Assembly: GCF_003367235.1 (NCBI RefSeq)
Contig: NZ_QRGP01000002.1
Location: 511,501-575,500 of the forward strand
Direction of reading: 5' to 3'
From: Sphingorhabdus pulchriflava
Lineage (GTDB): Bacteria; Pseudomonadota; Alphaproteobacteria; Sphingomonadales; Sphingomonadaceae
Length of the DNA stretch: 64,000 nucleotides
A program made the translations under genes and the position numbers. This document shows, piece by piece, positions 27,088 to 36,155 of this stretch. Position 1 is the stretch's first letter. Each line of letters begins with the position of its first letter. Below the pieces are notes generated by a model. The model worked only from the letters and a program-made list of their open reading frames with translations. It did no database searches and was not told the DNA's origin.

Positions 27088-28203
27088 ATGAAAGCGACCA
27101 TTGAGCGCGCGACACTGCTTAAGAGCCTTGGCCATGTGCAGTCGGTGGTGGAACGGCGCAACACCATCCCCATTCTCTCGAATGTGCTGATTGAGGCGAG
27201 CGAAAATGGCGCGATCCGCCTAACCGCGACCGACCTTGACCTGCAGATCGTTGAAACCATTGCAGGTGATGTCGAAATCCCCGGCGCAACCACGGTTTCG
27301 GCGCACACTTTGTTCGAAATCGCACGCAAGATGCCCGACGGCAGCCAGGTGCAACTGAACGCTGCCGATGGCCGTATGGCGGTGAATGCAGGCCGTGCCC
27401 GCTTCAGCCTCGCCACGCTTCCGCGCGACGATTTCCCGATGATTGCCGAAGGTGAACTGCCGACCAGCTTCGAACTGCCCGCACCGTCGCTAATCCAGAT
27501 TATCGACAAGACGCGCTTTGCAATCTCGACCGAAGAAACGCGCTATTATCTCAATGGCATTTTTCTGCACGTGACCGACGATGGCGATCCAATGCTGAAG
27601 GCGGCTGCCACCGATGGTCACCGCCTCGCGCGTGTTACCTTGCCGCGTCCGGCGGGGGCGGAAGGCATGCCCGATGTTATCGTGCCGCGCAAATGCGTCG
27701 CCGAACTGCGCAAGCTGCTCGACGAAAGCGGCAGTAATGCGATCCAGATCGACCTGTCGGCATCAAAAATCCGCTTTACCTTCGACAGCGCGGTGCTGAC
27801 CTCGAAACTGATCGACGGGACCTTCCCCGATTACAGCCGCGTCATTCCGACCGGTAACGACAAGTTGCTGAAGATCGATCCCAAGAGCTTTTCCGAAGGC
27901 GTTGATCGCGTTGCGACCATCGCCACCGAAAAGACCCGTGCGGTCAAAATGGCGCTCGACAAGGACAAGATCACCCTGTCGGTGACTTCACCCGAAAACG
28001 GCACGGCAGCGGAAGAGGTTCCGGGCAGCTATTCGGACGACAGCTTCGAAATCGGCTTCAATGCCCGCTATCTCCTCGACATTTTGGGCGAGATTGAAGG
28101 CGACACCGTTGAGCTGCACTTGGCCGACGCAAGCGCACCGACACTGATCCGCGAAAATGACAAATCGCCAGCGCTTTACGTGCTGATGCCGATGCGCGTT
28201 TAA
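27088..28203 (+). CDS. dnaN: DNA polymerase III beta subunit (sliding clamp)
   Basis: 371 residues, standard length, from the ATG at 27088. Three clamp domains are recognisable: start MKATIERATLLKSLGHVQSV, the segment FAISTEETRYYLNGIFL in domain 2, and the C-terminal end ALYVLMPMRV. It forms the ring that tethers the replicase to DNA. It stands alone rather than in a dnaA-dnaN-recF operon, common in Alphaproteobacteria. It ends at a strong bidirectional terminator. Confidence 0.97.
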   Translation: MKATIERATLLKSLGHVQSVVERRNTIPILSNVLIEASENGAIRLTATDLDLQIVETIAGDVEIPGATTVSAHTLFEIARKMPDGSQVQLNAADGRMAVNAGRARFSLATLPRDDFPMIAEGELPTSFELPAPSLIQIIDKTRFAISTEETRYYLNGIFLHVTDDGDPMLKAAATDGHRLARVTLPRPAGAEGMPDVIVPRKCVAELRKLLDESGSNAIQIDLSASKIRFTFDSAVLTSKLIDGTFPDYSRVIPTGNDKLLKIDPKSFSEGVDRVATIATEKTRAVKMALDKDKITLSVTSPENGTAAEEVPGSYSDDSFEIGFNARYLLDILGEIEGDTVELHLADASAPTLIRENDKSPALYVLMPMRV

Positions 28204-28222
28204 TCAACCGCAAAGTCAAATA

Positions 28223-28250
28223 AAAAGGGCGGCCCGAGAGCCGCCCTTTT
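28223..28250. terminator. Bidirectional rho-independent terminator
   Basis: AAAAGGGCGGC-CCGAGA-GCCGCCCTTTT, an 11-bp stem with T-runs on both strands, between the convergent dnaN and TonB-receptor genes. Confidence 0.92.
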
Positions 28251-28273
28251 CTTTGTCTGCTTTTCGAAGTGCG

Positions 28274-30664
28274 TCAGAATTTCTGACGCGCGGTGATGCC
28301 AAAGGTGCGTGGCTGGCCGACATTATAGCCAAGACGCGCCCGTCCGCCGCGTTCACGGTCAAATGACAGCAGCGCATTTTCGTCGAACAGGTTGTTGACA
28401 TAAGCGACCAGCGACAGACCGCCATCAAAATCAACGCCTGCACTCAGATTGACCAACTCATAGCTAGGCAGTCGCAGGTTGACCGTTGTCGCGGAACCCG
28501 CTGGCTGTCCGCCAAAGGGAAGGCCATGGGTAAAGGTCCGCGGGTTGTTTTCCTGATCCGCTGGTTGCGTAAAGCGGTTGCCGACATGCTGGAACGATGC
28601 CGAGACATAGGCGTCTGCACCATCGCTGATCGGCCATTCATAGCTGGCGGCTGCCGACAGCTGGAATTTAGGCACCGACGGCAGGCGATTGCCTTCCCGA
28701 ATGCCGGTTGCCGGGGCAAGTGCGCCGGGAAGCGTGGTATCGAATTCGGCTTCAATCAGACTGCCTGAGAGCGACAGGTCAAACCCTTCGGCAGGCTCCA
28801 GACCAAGCTCGAACTCGACCCCCGCGCTATGTGCCTTGTCGACGTTGAAGACGATGCGCGATGAGCAGCTACCGGCATCAAGCGTAACCTGCAGGTTCTT
28901 GATGTCGTTGTAGAATGCGCCTGCGTTAAAGGTGAAGCCATCGCCTTGGGTCTTGATGCCCAGTTCATAGTTCCACAGCGTTTCGTCATCATAATTCTGG
29001 AAACCACCGAACAGGGCGAGATCCTGTGCGTTGCAGAGCGGCGTGTTGAGCGGATCGTTGACGCCGCCAAGGCGGAAGCCCTTCGACGCCTGAGCGTTGA
29101 TTGTCACGTCTTCGCTGACATCGTAGCTGAGCAAAAGCCGCGGAGTGAATCCGTCCGATTTGGTCCTGTCGACCACACCATTGTCACCATTGGCAAACAG
29201 GCCGCCCGTGGTGATTGTGCGCTCTTCCTTGAAATCATAATAGCGCCCGCCTGCGGTCACGTTGAGGGCATCAGTCAGATCGTAGGAAACTTCGCCGAAA
29301 ATCGCGAACTGCTTGATGTCATAAGGCAGATCGGAGTTGAACGGCGAATTGGCCGGGAAGCCATTGGCGACCGCAGCCGAGGTTCCCGCGCCCAGCGTTG
29401 CATCGGTGAACGCGTCATAGCCCGGCGTCGGAAGGCGCTGGGTGTAGGCGCGGTCGATTTTCGAATAGAAACCGCCGAACACCCATTGCAGCGGACCGTC
29501 GCTGTTTGAAGACAGGCGAAGTTCTTGCGTGAATGTTTGCAGGTCGGTGGTATCGCGAAGGTTCGACGGCAACACGACAGCTGCATCGGGATAGCCAAGG
29601 TCAACTGAAACCGAACCGGTCAGCGCGCTTGCATCGCGGCTCACCAGGATGCTGCGGTCAATGTAGGAAGTGACCGAGGTCAAATCCACACCGCCCAAGC
29701 CGATCTTGATCGTCGCATCGGCAATCAATGTCTCGTCTTCAAAACCTTCGCGAAGCAACAGATATTGCTCCCGCTCGTCAAAAGTGACGGTCGGCCGGGT
29801 TGTGGTAAAGCGGTTGGCGAAGAGGCTGTAGATTTCCTGCCGGTTGAAGCCGTCGGCCTTTACCTTCTGGTAAACCACTCGCGGCGTTATGCTGACGCTG
29901 TCTGAAGGTTCAAAGGTCAACGCCAGACGGCCGCCATAGCGTTCGCCGCTGTTGACATCTTCGCCACCTGCCGGGCCAATGGCATTGATGAAGCCGCCAT
30001 AGCGGGTGAAGTAGCCGACTGCCCGGAGCGCGGCATTGTCGCCAAGCGGAACGTTGACGGCACCTTTCAAATGGCCGCCAATATCATCGCCATCGACAAG
30101 GTTCAGATTACCTTCGACCATGCCTTCAGTGGTTCCGATGCGGGGCTGGTTGGTGATGTAGCGGATAGTGCCGCCGACCGAACCCGAGCCGAACAATGTG
30201 CCTTGCGGTCCGCGCAGGGTTTCAACACGATTGAGGTCGAACAGGTCAAGGTCAGGCGTAAACAGCGACAACGAGACCACTGATTCATCAAGATAGACGC
30301 CGACTTGCTCTTTCACGCCGGGTTGGTCGCGCACGACTTGCCCTGCAGACACGCCGCGAACCGAAACCTGGCTTTGGCCGGGCCCGAGATTCTGGACAGC
30401 GAGGCCAGCGACATTGCGCGACAGGTCTTCAAGCGTGACCGCGCCCGAGCGCTGGATGTCCGCTGCGGTCTGGGCGTTGATCGAAAAAGGAATGTCCTGC
30501 AGGTTGGCGTCACGCTTGGTCGCGGTGACGATGATGACATTGTCATCCGCTTCTTCCTCGGCATCCTGCGCCATGGCACCCTGCGCAATCAGGACGGCAA
30601 GCGAGGTTCCGGCGACAAGTTGAATGAAATGGCGAGCCGTGGTGCGGCTTTTCAAGTTTTTCAT
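28274..30664 (-). CDS. TonB-dependent outer-membrane receptor
   Basis: 796 residues. The signal peptide ends AMAQDAEE; the TonB box is in VIIVTATKRDANLQDIP; the plug runs to VETLRGPQGTLFGSGSVGGTIRY; the barrel ends in the C-terminal Phe (ITARQKF). It belongs to the broad sphingomonad family of receptors with organic substrates. It is a different subfamily from the receptor at 11315. No adjacent catabolic or SusD-like gene reveals the substrate. Confidence 0.93.
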   Translation of the reverse strand: MKNLKSRTTARHFIQLVAGTSLAVLIAQGAMAQDAEEEADDNVIIVTATKRDANLQDIPFSINAQTAADIQRSGAVTLEDLSRNVAGLAVQNLGPGQSQVSVRGVSAGQVVRDQPGVKEQVGVYLDESVVSLSLFTPDLDLFDLNRVETLRGPQGTLFGSGSVGGTIRYITNQPRIGTTEGMVEGNLNLVDGDDIGGHLKGAVNVPLGDNAALRAVGYFTRYGGFINAIGPAGGEDVNSGERYGGRLALTFEPSDSVSITPRVVYQKVKADGFNRQEIYSLFANRFTTTRPTVTFDEREQYLLLREGFEDETLIADATIKIGLGGVDLTSVTSYIDRSILVSRDASALTGSVSVDLGYPDAAVVLPSNLRDTTDLQTFTQELRLSSNSDGPLQWVFGGFYSKIDRAYTQRLPTPGYDAFTDATLGAGTSAAVANGFPANSPFNSDLPYDIKQFAIFGEVSYDLTDALNVTAGGRYYDFKEERTITTGGLFANGDNGVVDRTKSDGFTPRLLLSYDVSEDVTINAQASKGFRLGGVNDPLNTPLCNAQDLALFGGFQNYDDETLWNYELGIKTQGDGFTFNAGAFYNDIKNLQVTLDAGSCSSRIVFNVDKAHSAGVEFELGLEPAEGFDLSLSGSLIEAEFDTTLPGALAPATGIREGNRLPSVPKFQLSAAASYEWPISDGADAYVSASFQHVGNRFTQPADQENNPRTFTHGLPFGGQPAGSATTVNLRLPSYELVNLSAGVDFDGGLSLVAYVNNLFDENALLSFDRERGGRARLGYNVGQPRTFGITARQKF

Positions 30665-30795
30665 GTCCTACTCCCGAATATATCCGCGGTTATCTAGGTC
30701 CGCAGTGGTCCTTTTATAGTCGGGATAAGACGGTTCGCGGCACCCCCAATCGTGTTGTCCTGCAAATATCCTGCGACTTGTAACATTTATGCCAC

Positions 30796-30826
30796 AAAAA
30801 ATGCCCGGACCGTTTCCGATCCGGGC
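30796..30826 (-). terminator. Rho-independent terminator of glnK-amtB
   Basis: On the - strand GCCCGGA-TCGGAAACGG-TCCGGGC followed by AT6, 131 bases after the amtB stop. The rest of the 292-base gap (30665-30956) holds the TonB-receptor promoter region and nothing else I recognise. Confidence 0.85.
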
Positions 30827-30956
30827 TTGGAAGTTGGACGTTCGCGGGAGGAACATCGGGAGGCGGCGGGATTTAGGAGAGGGAGGAAGAAACCCCGCCG
30901 CCAAGCTGTGAAATTTGGTGGAAAGCGTCGCCTACCCAGCAACGCCCTCCATAAAC

Positions 30957-32420
30957 TTAGTAATTATAGGCGCGTTCGCCATGTTCGGAGAGGTCAAGCC
31001 CTTCACGTTCGGCTTCTTCGCTCGGGCGCAGACCCAGAGTGAATTTGAGGCCGTAGAAGAGAACCGCCGAGACGATACCGGTCCAGACGACCGTGATACC
31101 GACAGCCTTGATCTGGGTGATCACTTGGGCTGCCATGTCGTACGTACCCGGTACGGCGGGGAACACGGTGTAGTCGAAAAAGCCCTGGCCACCGAGCGCC
31201 GGGTCGGCAACGATACCGGTGCCGATTGCGCCAACGATGCCGCCAATGCCGTGCACGCCGAATACGTCGAGCGTGTCGTCATATTTCAGCTTGTTCTTCA
31301 CGATTGCCACGAAGAGGTAGCAGACCGCCGAAGCCGCAAAGCCGAGCAGAATCGAGGTCATGGGCGCCGCGAACCCGCTGGCTGGTGTGATGGCGACAAG
31401 GCCAGCAACTGCGCCAGTGACTGCGCCCAGCAGCGAAGGTTTGCCATGGTGGAACTGTTCGATGATGCACCAGGCGACAGCAGCTGCAGCGGTGGCGACG
31501 AAAGTGTTGATGAAGGCAAGAGCGGCAAGGCCATTGGCTTCAAGGTTGGAACCAGCGTTGAAGCCGAACCAGCCCACCCACAGCAGCGAGGCGCCGATCA
31601 TGGTCATGGTCAGGCTGTGCGGCGGCGTGGCTTCCTTGCCATAGCCGAGGCGCTTGCCGACGATGAGACAGCCGACGAGACCAGCGATACCGGCATTGAT
31701 GTGGACAACGGTGCCGCCTGCGAAATCCAGTGCTCCCATGCCCCACAGGTAACCGAAATCGGTCGGTGCGTCGGGCAGGAAGTCCGGGCCAGCCCAGTAC
31801 CACACCATGTGTGCGATAGGGAAATAGGCAAAAGTCAGCCACAATACCGTGAAGATGATCAGCGGTGTGAACTTGATGCGTTCCGCAAAGGCACCGACGA
31901 TCAGCGCCGGCGTGATGCAGGCAAAGGTCATCTGGAATACGACAAAGGCATATTCCGGAATGTAAACATTGTTGCTGAAGGTTGCGGCGAAAGTTGTTGC
32001 ATCGACGCCGGCGAGGAATGCCTTGGAGAATCCGCCAATGAATGGCCCGCCGCTGGTAAAGGCAAGGCTATAGCCATAGCTGACCCAGACGAGCGCTGCG
32101 ACCGAAACGATCATGAACACCTGCATCAGCAGGCTCAGCATGTTCTTGGTGCGAACGAGGCCGCCATAAAAAAGCGCCAGTGCCGGGATCGACATCAGCA
32201 GCACCAGTGCAGAGCTGATCAGCATCCAGGTGGTGTCGCCCTTGTCGACCATGCCCGCCATCTGTTCGACGGTGGGGGCCTTGATCGGGCCTTCTGCAAC
32301 CGCAGCCGTTGCAGCGGCGGCACTCTCTGCAACCGCTTCGGCTGCCTCCTGCGCGAAAGCGGGCAATGCGGCAAAAACTGCCGCCCCCGTCGCGCCAATC
32401 CATTTCATGTGTTTAAGCAT
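30957..32420 (-). CDS. amtB: Ammonium transporter AmtB
   Basis: 487 residues from the ATG at 32420. An N-terminal signal-like segment (to about residue 20) and an Ala-rich linker precede the channel, which has 11 transmembrane helices. The twin-His pore is present (AHMVWYWAG and VHGIGGIVGAIG). The C-terminal tail ends in GLDLSEHGERAYNY, the part that contacts GlnK. It conducts ammonium or ammonia across the inner membrane under nitrogen limitation. It follows glnK by 34 bases, the classical glnK-amtB operon. Confidence 0.97.
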   Translation of the reverse strand: MLKHMKWIGATGAAVFAALPAFAQEAAEAVAESAAAATAAVAEGPIKAPTVEQMAGMVDKGDTTWMLISSALVLLMSIPALALFYGGLVRTKNMLSLLMQVFMIVSVAALVWVSYGYSLAFTSGGPFIGGFSKAFLAGVDATTFAATFSNNVYIPEYAFVVFQMTFACITPALIVGAFAERIKFTPLIIFTVLWLTFAYFPIAHMVWYWAGPDFLPDAPTDFGYLWGMGALDFAGGTVVHINAGIAGLVGCLIVGKRLGYGKEATPPHSLTMTMIGASLLWVGWFGFNAGSNLEANGLAALAFINTFVATAAAAVAWCIIEQFHHGKPSLLGAVTGAVAGLVAITPASGFAAPMTSILLGFAASAVCYLFVAIVKNKLKYDDTLDVFGVHGIGGIVGAIGTGIVADPALGGQGFFDYTVFPAVPGTYDMAAQVITQIKAVGITVVWTGIVSAVLFYGLKFTLGLRPSEEAEREGLDLSEHGERAYNY

Positions 32421-32454
32421 GTGCTTTCTTCCCTGGTTAGTCCGAATGTTTTGG

Positions 32455-32793
32455 TTAGAGCGCGGCGTCGCCGGCTTCGCCGGTGCGGATGCGCGTGGCT
32501 GCGACAAGCTCGATCTCGAAGATCTTGCCGTCGCCGATCGACCCGGTAGCGGCAGCAGCCTGGATGGCCTCGACCACCGCACCCGCGCTTTCGCTGGTGC
32601 AGGCGACCTCGATCTTGATCTTGGGCACCATGTTGGTGGTGTATTCCGCGCCGCGATAGACTTCGGTCTGGCCTTTCTGGCGGCCAAAGCCTTTTACTTC
32701 GGTCACGGTCATGCCCGATACGCCCAGCCCGGCGAGTGCTTCACGCACCTCGTCCAGTTTGTGCGGCTTGATGATGGCAATGATATATTTCAT
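32455..32793 (-). CDS. glnK: PII nitrogen-regulatory protein GlnK
   Basis: 112 residues from the ATG at 32793. It has the PII start MKYIIAIIKPHKLDEV, a T-loop with the uridylylated Tyr51 (VYRGAEY), and the ATP-binding B and C loops (TGSIGDGKIF; RIRTGE). It blocks AmtB when nitrogen is plentiful and signals to NtrB and other targets. A sigma-54 promoter and a symmetric operator stand directly upstream. Confidence 0.97.
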   Translation of the reverse strand: MKYIIAIIKPHKLDEVREALAGLGVSGMTVTEVKGFGRQKGQTEVYRGAEYTTNMVPKIKIEVACTSESAGAVVEAIQAAAATGSIGDGKIFEIELVAATRIRTGEAGDAAL

Positions 32794-32811
32794 GCACGCC
32801 CCCTTTTGTGG

Positions 32812-32826
32812 TTGTGCAATGCACAA
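32812..32826. promoter_or_regulatory. Operator-like palindrome TTGTGC-AAT-GCACAA upstream of glnK
   Basis: A perfect 6-bp inverted repeat around three central bases, directly after the -12 element of the sigma-54 promoter and so over the predicted transcription start. The same TGC-N3-GCA core occurs upstream of the phasin and phaC genes. A bound protein here would be expected to repress. PhaR, which binds TGC-rich symmetric sites, is a candidate. Confidence 0.55.
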
Positions 32827-32843
32827 TGCAAAGGGTGTGCCAG
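32827..32843 (-). promoter_or_regulatory. Sigma-54 (RpoN) promoter of glnK-amtB
   Basis: On the - strand CTGGCACACCCTTTGCA, with the invariant GG and GC separated by 10 bases, close to the consensus TGGCACG-N4-TTGCW. The -12 element ends about 34 bases before the glnK ATG. It implies NtrC-dependent expression on nitrogen limitation. Confidence 0.8.
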
Positions 32844-32933
32844 AATCCGAAAGCCTTGGATTCCGAGGGTTACAGACTCCGGCTTTAGATAAACTGCCTA
32901 AAAAATAATCAGTGAAAAACTGCTGTACAAAAA

Positions 32934-33635
32934 TTAGGCATGCTTGAGTGTCGCCCAAAGGGGCAGGTGATCCGATGCCCGTTTCGACAAGTCTGAAATA
33001 TGCGCCCCGCTATTTTCAACCATGATGTCATGGCTGACAATGATACGGTCGAGCCGTGCTACAGGGCGGGTGCTATGGAAACTGGGTGGCGTTTTGACCA
33101 AGCGGTGGTGGTGGAATGCAAACTCGCTTAGTGCCCCCCGATCCGACCATTGGTTGAAATCGCCCATCAATACGGTAGGAATGTGATGCGCTGCGCCGTC
33201 CAGCCGGGCCAGCAGCGCGCGGATTTGCCGCCGCCGCCAGAGCCCCGACAGGTCGAGATGCGTACCGATAACGCGCAGCGGAGCGCCGTTCAGCAGCAGT
33301 TCGGCAAGTACGGCACCGCGCGGCTCGAGTGTCGGCAGCGGTACGATCTCGCTATGCCTGACCTCGATGCCCCGTTTCACCAGCAGGGCATTGCCATGCC
33401 AACCTATGCTTTGCGGGCGGCCGCCAATTTCGACCGGCCGATATGTCCCCTGCTCGAGCAATAGATGATAGGGAATAGCGCTCATCCGGTTGCCAAAGCG
33501 CCGGTCTGCTTCCTGCAGAGCAATGATATCAGCGTCGATTTCGCTCAGTACTTCAAGGATGCGTTCGGGGTTGCGCCGCCGATCAGTGCCGACGCATTTG
33601 CGGATATTGTAAGTTGCGACCTTAATGGGCGGCAC
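32934..33635 (-). CDS. Endonuclease/exonuclease/phosphatase family protein
   Basis: 233 residues. EEP-fold motifs: VATYNIRKCVG at the start (metal-site Asn), ALQEADRR (catalytic Glu), GTHLDLSG, MGDFNQW (catalytic Asp-X-Asn), and the final SDHLPLWATL (catalytic Asp-His). The superfamily cleaves phosphodiester bonds in nucleic acids, lipids or cyclic compounds; the substrate is not predictable. No signal peptide. It lies 2 bases downstream of the PNPOx-like gene. Confidence 0.88.
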   Translation of the reverse strand: MPPIKVATYNIRKCVGTDRRRNPERILEVLSEIDADIIALQEADRRFGNRMSAIPYHLLLEQGTYRPVEIGGRPQSIGWHGNALLVKRGIEVRHSEIVPLPTLEPRGAVLAELLLNGAPLRVIGTHLDLSGLWRRRQIRALLARLDGAAHHIPTVLMGDFNQWSDRGALSEFAFHHHRLVKTPPSFHSTRPVARLDRIIVSHDIMVENSGAHISDLSKRASDHLPLWATLKHA

Positions 33636-33637
33636 GG

Positions 33638-34198
33638 TCAGTCAGCAGGCCCGAAATAACGGTCGGTCGGCCGGGTCGCTATTCCATCGATGCTTTTGGT
33701 CCTGCCTTGCGCTTTCGCAATCCAGGCGTTCGCTTCCATTCCGGCATGCGCTTTCTTCAGTGTTTCGCGCTCGCGATCAAAGGCCATGAAAGGTACGCCC
33801 CAGCCGCAACTGGTCTGCACATTGTCGACATCAGCAAGGATGATCTGCCGTGTTCCGGGGAGGATTTCGAAATGGCTGGCGAGTTCATCCCATTCGGCGT
33901 CTTGCGGCAAAACCGGCCTTCCGCGTCCGTAGATCCGCAGAATAAGGGCCGGCTGTTCGAAATTGCAGAACATGAAGGTGATGCGGCCGTCGACGGACAG
34001 ATGCGCGTGAGTTTCATTTCCCGAGCCGCCGAGGTCGAGATAGCCGACTTGGCCGGGCGACAGGACGCGAAAGCTGTCATAGCCTTTGGGTGACAGGTTG
34101 ATCCGACCGTCCGAAGCAGCGGTTGCCACAAAGAAGACCGGCTGCTTGCCAATCATCTCGACATGCTTGTTGTTCAGTGCATCAAAAAACTCGGCCAT
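33638..34198 (-). CDS. Pyridoxamine 5'-phosphate oxidase-like flavoprotein
   Basis: 186 residues with a split-barrel flavin-binding pattern (FFVATAASDGRINLSPKG; SVDGRITFMFCNFEQPALILRIYGRG). It has a central Cys-containing stretch (VQTSCGWGVPFM) typical of the bacterial/fungal branch with unknown substrates. It likely binds FMN or F420-like cofactors. It precedes the EEP gene, probably as a two-gene operon. Confidence 0.85.
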   Translation of the reverse strand: MAEFFDALNNKHVEMIGKQPVFFVATAASDGRINLSPKGYDSFRVLSPGQVGYLDLGGSGNETHAHLSVDGRITFMFCNFEQPALILRIYGRGRPVLPQDAEWDELASHFEILPGTRQIILADVDNVQTSCGWGVPFMAFDRERETLKKAHAGMEANAWIAKAQGRTKSIDGIATRPTDRYFGPAD

Positions 34199-34259
34199 GC
34201 GCCTGATGTGCCAAAGCGCATGGCCGCCGTCCAGAACTAATGACGGGAGTCAAATTCCG

Positions 34260-35456
34260 TCAGCACTCGGTCCCCGGAATGGGAATTCCAAGCGGACCCT
34301 TGCACGGCTTTTTCTTTTTCGGCGCAGGTGCCGTACCGCCATCACCCATTCCACCCATGCCGCTGTTGCCCATACCTGTCATGAAGCTGGCAAAGGCACG
34401 AAAGCGGGCTTTCGCTGTCCACTCGATATTCCACACCGCTTTCGGATCGGTTGGCTTGGGCGGGAAGGCGAAGTTTTCCTCAGGGCCAAAGGCATTCATG
34501 CTGCCAAACATCATGCCGCCTGCAGCCGCCTTGGCTTCGGCCGGGATCTGGCAACTGGTCTGCGATGGCGGCATCACATTTTTGGCGGCGATCTGGCGTT
34601 GCACTTCGGCAGGCGAAAGCCAGCCCATGCCTTCGCCGAAATCGCGATTATTGGCCGATGTCCACATCACCATGTCGCCGCCTTGGCCCGCGCGTTCCAT
34701 ACCGCCCATTGCCCAGGCGACATAGCCCGTCGCAGTCGGCACGCTGTTCCAGTTGAGCAAGATCGGAGCGCCAGAGTCGTTCGTATTCACATTCAGCGAG
34801 GCCATATAATCATTGACCAGCGCGAACTTGATTTCGGGTGTGAAGGCACTGGCAATCCGATGCTCGCCGCGCAGCGAAGAGCCTGATTTGGGTTGCTTGC
34901 CGCTCTTGCCGTTGGGCCACCAGGCGGCGTTCGCATCGCGCGCTTTGGCTTGTGCCTCATAGCGCTGCATCTGTTGCGGCATGTTGGCGGGCATTTTTGC
35001 GGTCGGCATTTTGGCGAAGTCGATGATGAATGGTTGACCCTTGGGTGCATTGGCGTGGCAGCCCCAGAACATCAGGATGCGGCCCTTAGGCTTTTCCATC
35101 GTCTGATTGGGATCATAATCGCGGTCTGGCTTTGACGTCCCCGGCGCATCGCCCAGCAGCGGAACCGATTTGCCCATCTTCGCTTGCGGCTGGAAAAAAT
35201 GGTCACCCTTTTCCGGCTGCACCGGCGACGGCGTGGCCGAAGTCAGTCGCAATTCGAGCATATAATTGTCTCCGCCCCCACCGAGCAGGCTGCCAAGGCC
35301 GCCGCCCATCATCGCCCCCATGCCCATTCCCGACATGGTCTGTACGTCCATGGCATAGGTTGCTTTGGGACCGGTCGTTTTCTGGGCAGAGCCGGGAACG
35401 ACCGCCAGTGCGGTGGCAAGGGTGGCAATCGATGCAAATCGGTAAATGGTGCGCAC
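34260..35456 (-). CDS. Exported protein of unknown function, Gly/Met-rich
   Basis: 398 residues with a signal peptide (cut near GSAQKT). Two low-complexity Gly/Met segments stand at about residues 44-62 (MGMGAMMGGGLGSLLGGGG) and 360-373 (MTGMGNSGMGGMG). Between them are a beta-rich region and short motifs such as LMFWGCHANAPKGQP and NSVPTATGYVAWAMG. The tail has a Lys4 run and a Cys end. I do not recognise the family; similar proteins seem confined to sphingomonads. Single gene. Confidence 0.65.
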   Translation of the reverse strand: MRTIYRFASIATLATALAVVPGSAQKTTGPKATYAMDVQTMSGMGMGAMMGGGLGSLLGGGGDNYMLELRLTSATPSPVQPEKGDHFFQPQAKMGKSVPLLGDAPGTSKPDRDYDPNQTMEKPKGRILMFWGCHANAPKGQPFIIDFAKMPTAKMPANMPQQMQRYEAQAKARDANAAWWPNGKSGKQPKSGSSLRGEHRIASAFTPEIKFALVNDYMASLNVNTNDSGAPILLNWNSVPTATGYVAWAMGGMERAGQGGDMVMWTSANNRDFGEGMGWLSPAEVQRQIAAKNVMPPSQTSCQIPAEAKAAAGGMMFGSMNAFGPEENFAFPPKPTDPKAVWNIEWTAKARFRAFASFMTGMGNSGMGGMGDGGTAPAPKKKKPCKGPLGIPIPGTEC

Positions 35457-35576
35457 GGCAAAACTCCTGCTGTTCGACGATTCTGCGTCTGGAACCTGTG
35501 CGACCCGATTCTATGAGCGAAGGTTATATGCCTGCATTGATGCAGCGCAAGCGATTAGCGGTAATAGAGCCAGCAA

Positions 35577-36155
35577 TTACCAGTTGTTACCTGCGGCGAC
35601 AGCCTCCGCCTCTCCGGGGCGATCTGTCCGGCCAAGCGCCCTGTTGCGGTGCGGAAAGCGCCCGAAGCGTTCGATCATCGCTTGATGGTCTTGCGCATAT
35701 TTCAACAGGTCCTGATCTCCGAGCTGACTGATCAGGCGGACGGACTCGCGCTGGTCGTCCGGATTTTCGCTATGTTCGAAAGGCAGATAAAGGAAAAGCC
35801 GTTCGTCTTTCGAAAGGCTGGCGTCGAATGCGCCCGCAATGGCTGCCTTGGCAATCGCCAGCGCAAGATGATCGGTCGCAAATGCTTCGGCGTTTCCGCG
35901 ATAGGCATTGCGCGGAACTTGGTCGAACAGGATTACTGCGGCAAGCGCGGTTTGCGGGTGGGTCAGGAAACTCTCGGTCGGCTGCTCGCGCACAGCCTCA
36001 CGCCATTCCGCAAAGCCTTGGGTGACGGCAGCATCAAACGCCACACCGCCCTTGAACCAATCGGCAAAGCCATGTTCGACGAACCAGAAATGAAGAAGCT
36101 GTTCCGCCCAGTCTGTGGGCGGTGCAACTACCTCCGCTTCATCGTCGTCTATCAC
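35577..36155 (-). CDS. DUF924 family protein (TPR-like fold)
   Basis: 192 residues matching the DUF924 family: LLHFWFVEHGFADWFKGG near the N-terminus, AAVILFDQVPRNAYRG in the middle, then LALAIAKAAI and LYLPFEHSENPDDQ. The fold is an all-helical TPR-like domain; the function is unknown. Its start overlaps the tldD stop by 4 bases, so it is co-expressed with tldD. Confidence 0.88.
   Translation of the reverse strand: MIDDDEAEVVAPPTDWAEQLLHFWFVEHGFADWFKGGVAFDAAVTQGFAEWREAVREQPTESFLTHPQTALAAVILFDQVPRNAYRGNAEAFATDHLALAIAKAAIAGAFDASLSKDERLFLYLPFEHSENPDDQRESVRLISQLGDQDLLKYAQDHQAMIERFGRFPHRNRALGRTDRPGEAEAVAAGNNW

Noticed and set aside
30915-32549. A 544-codon open frame on the + strand opposite amtB
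   Set aside because: It is rich in Asp, Arg, Cys and His without any domain, and the - strand codes for a full AmtB. It is a mirror of high-GC codon bias.
32887-32941. TGCCTAA ... TTAGGCA inverted repeat before glnK
   Set aside because: Arms of 7 bases with 41 between them, and the right arm includes the stop codon of the nuclease-like gene; probably chance rather than an NtrC site.
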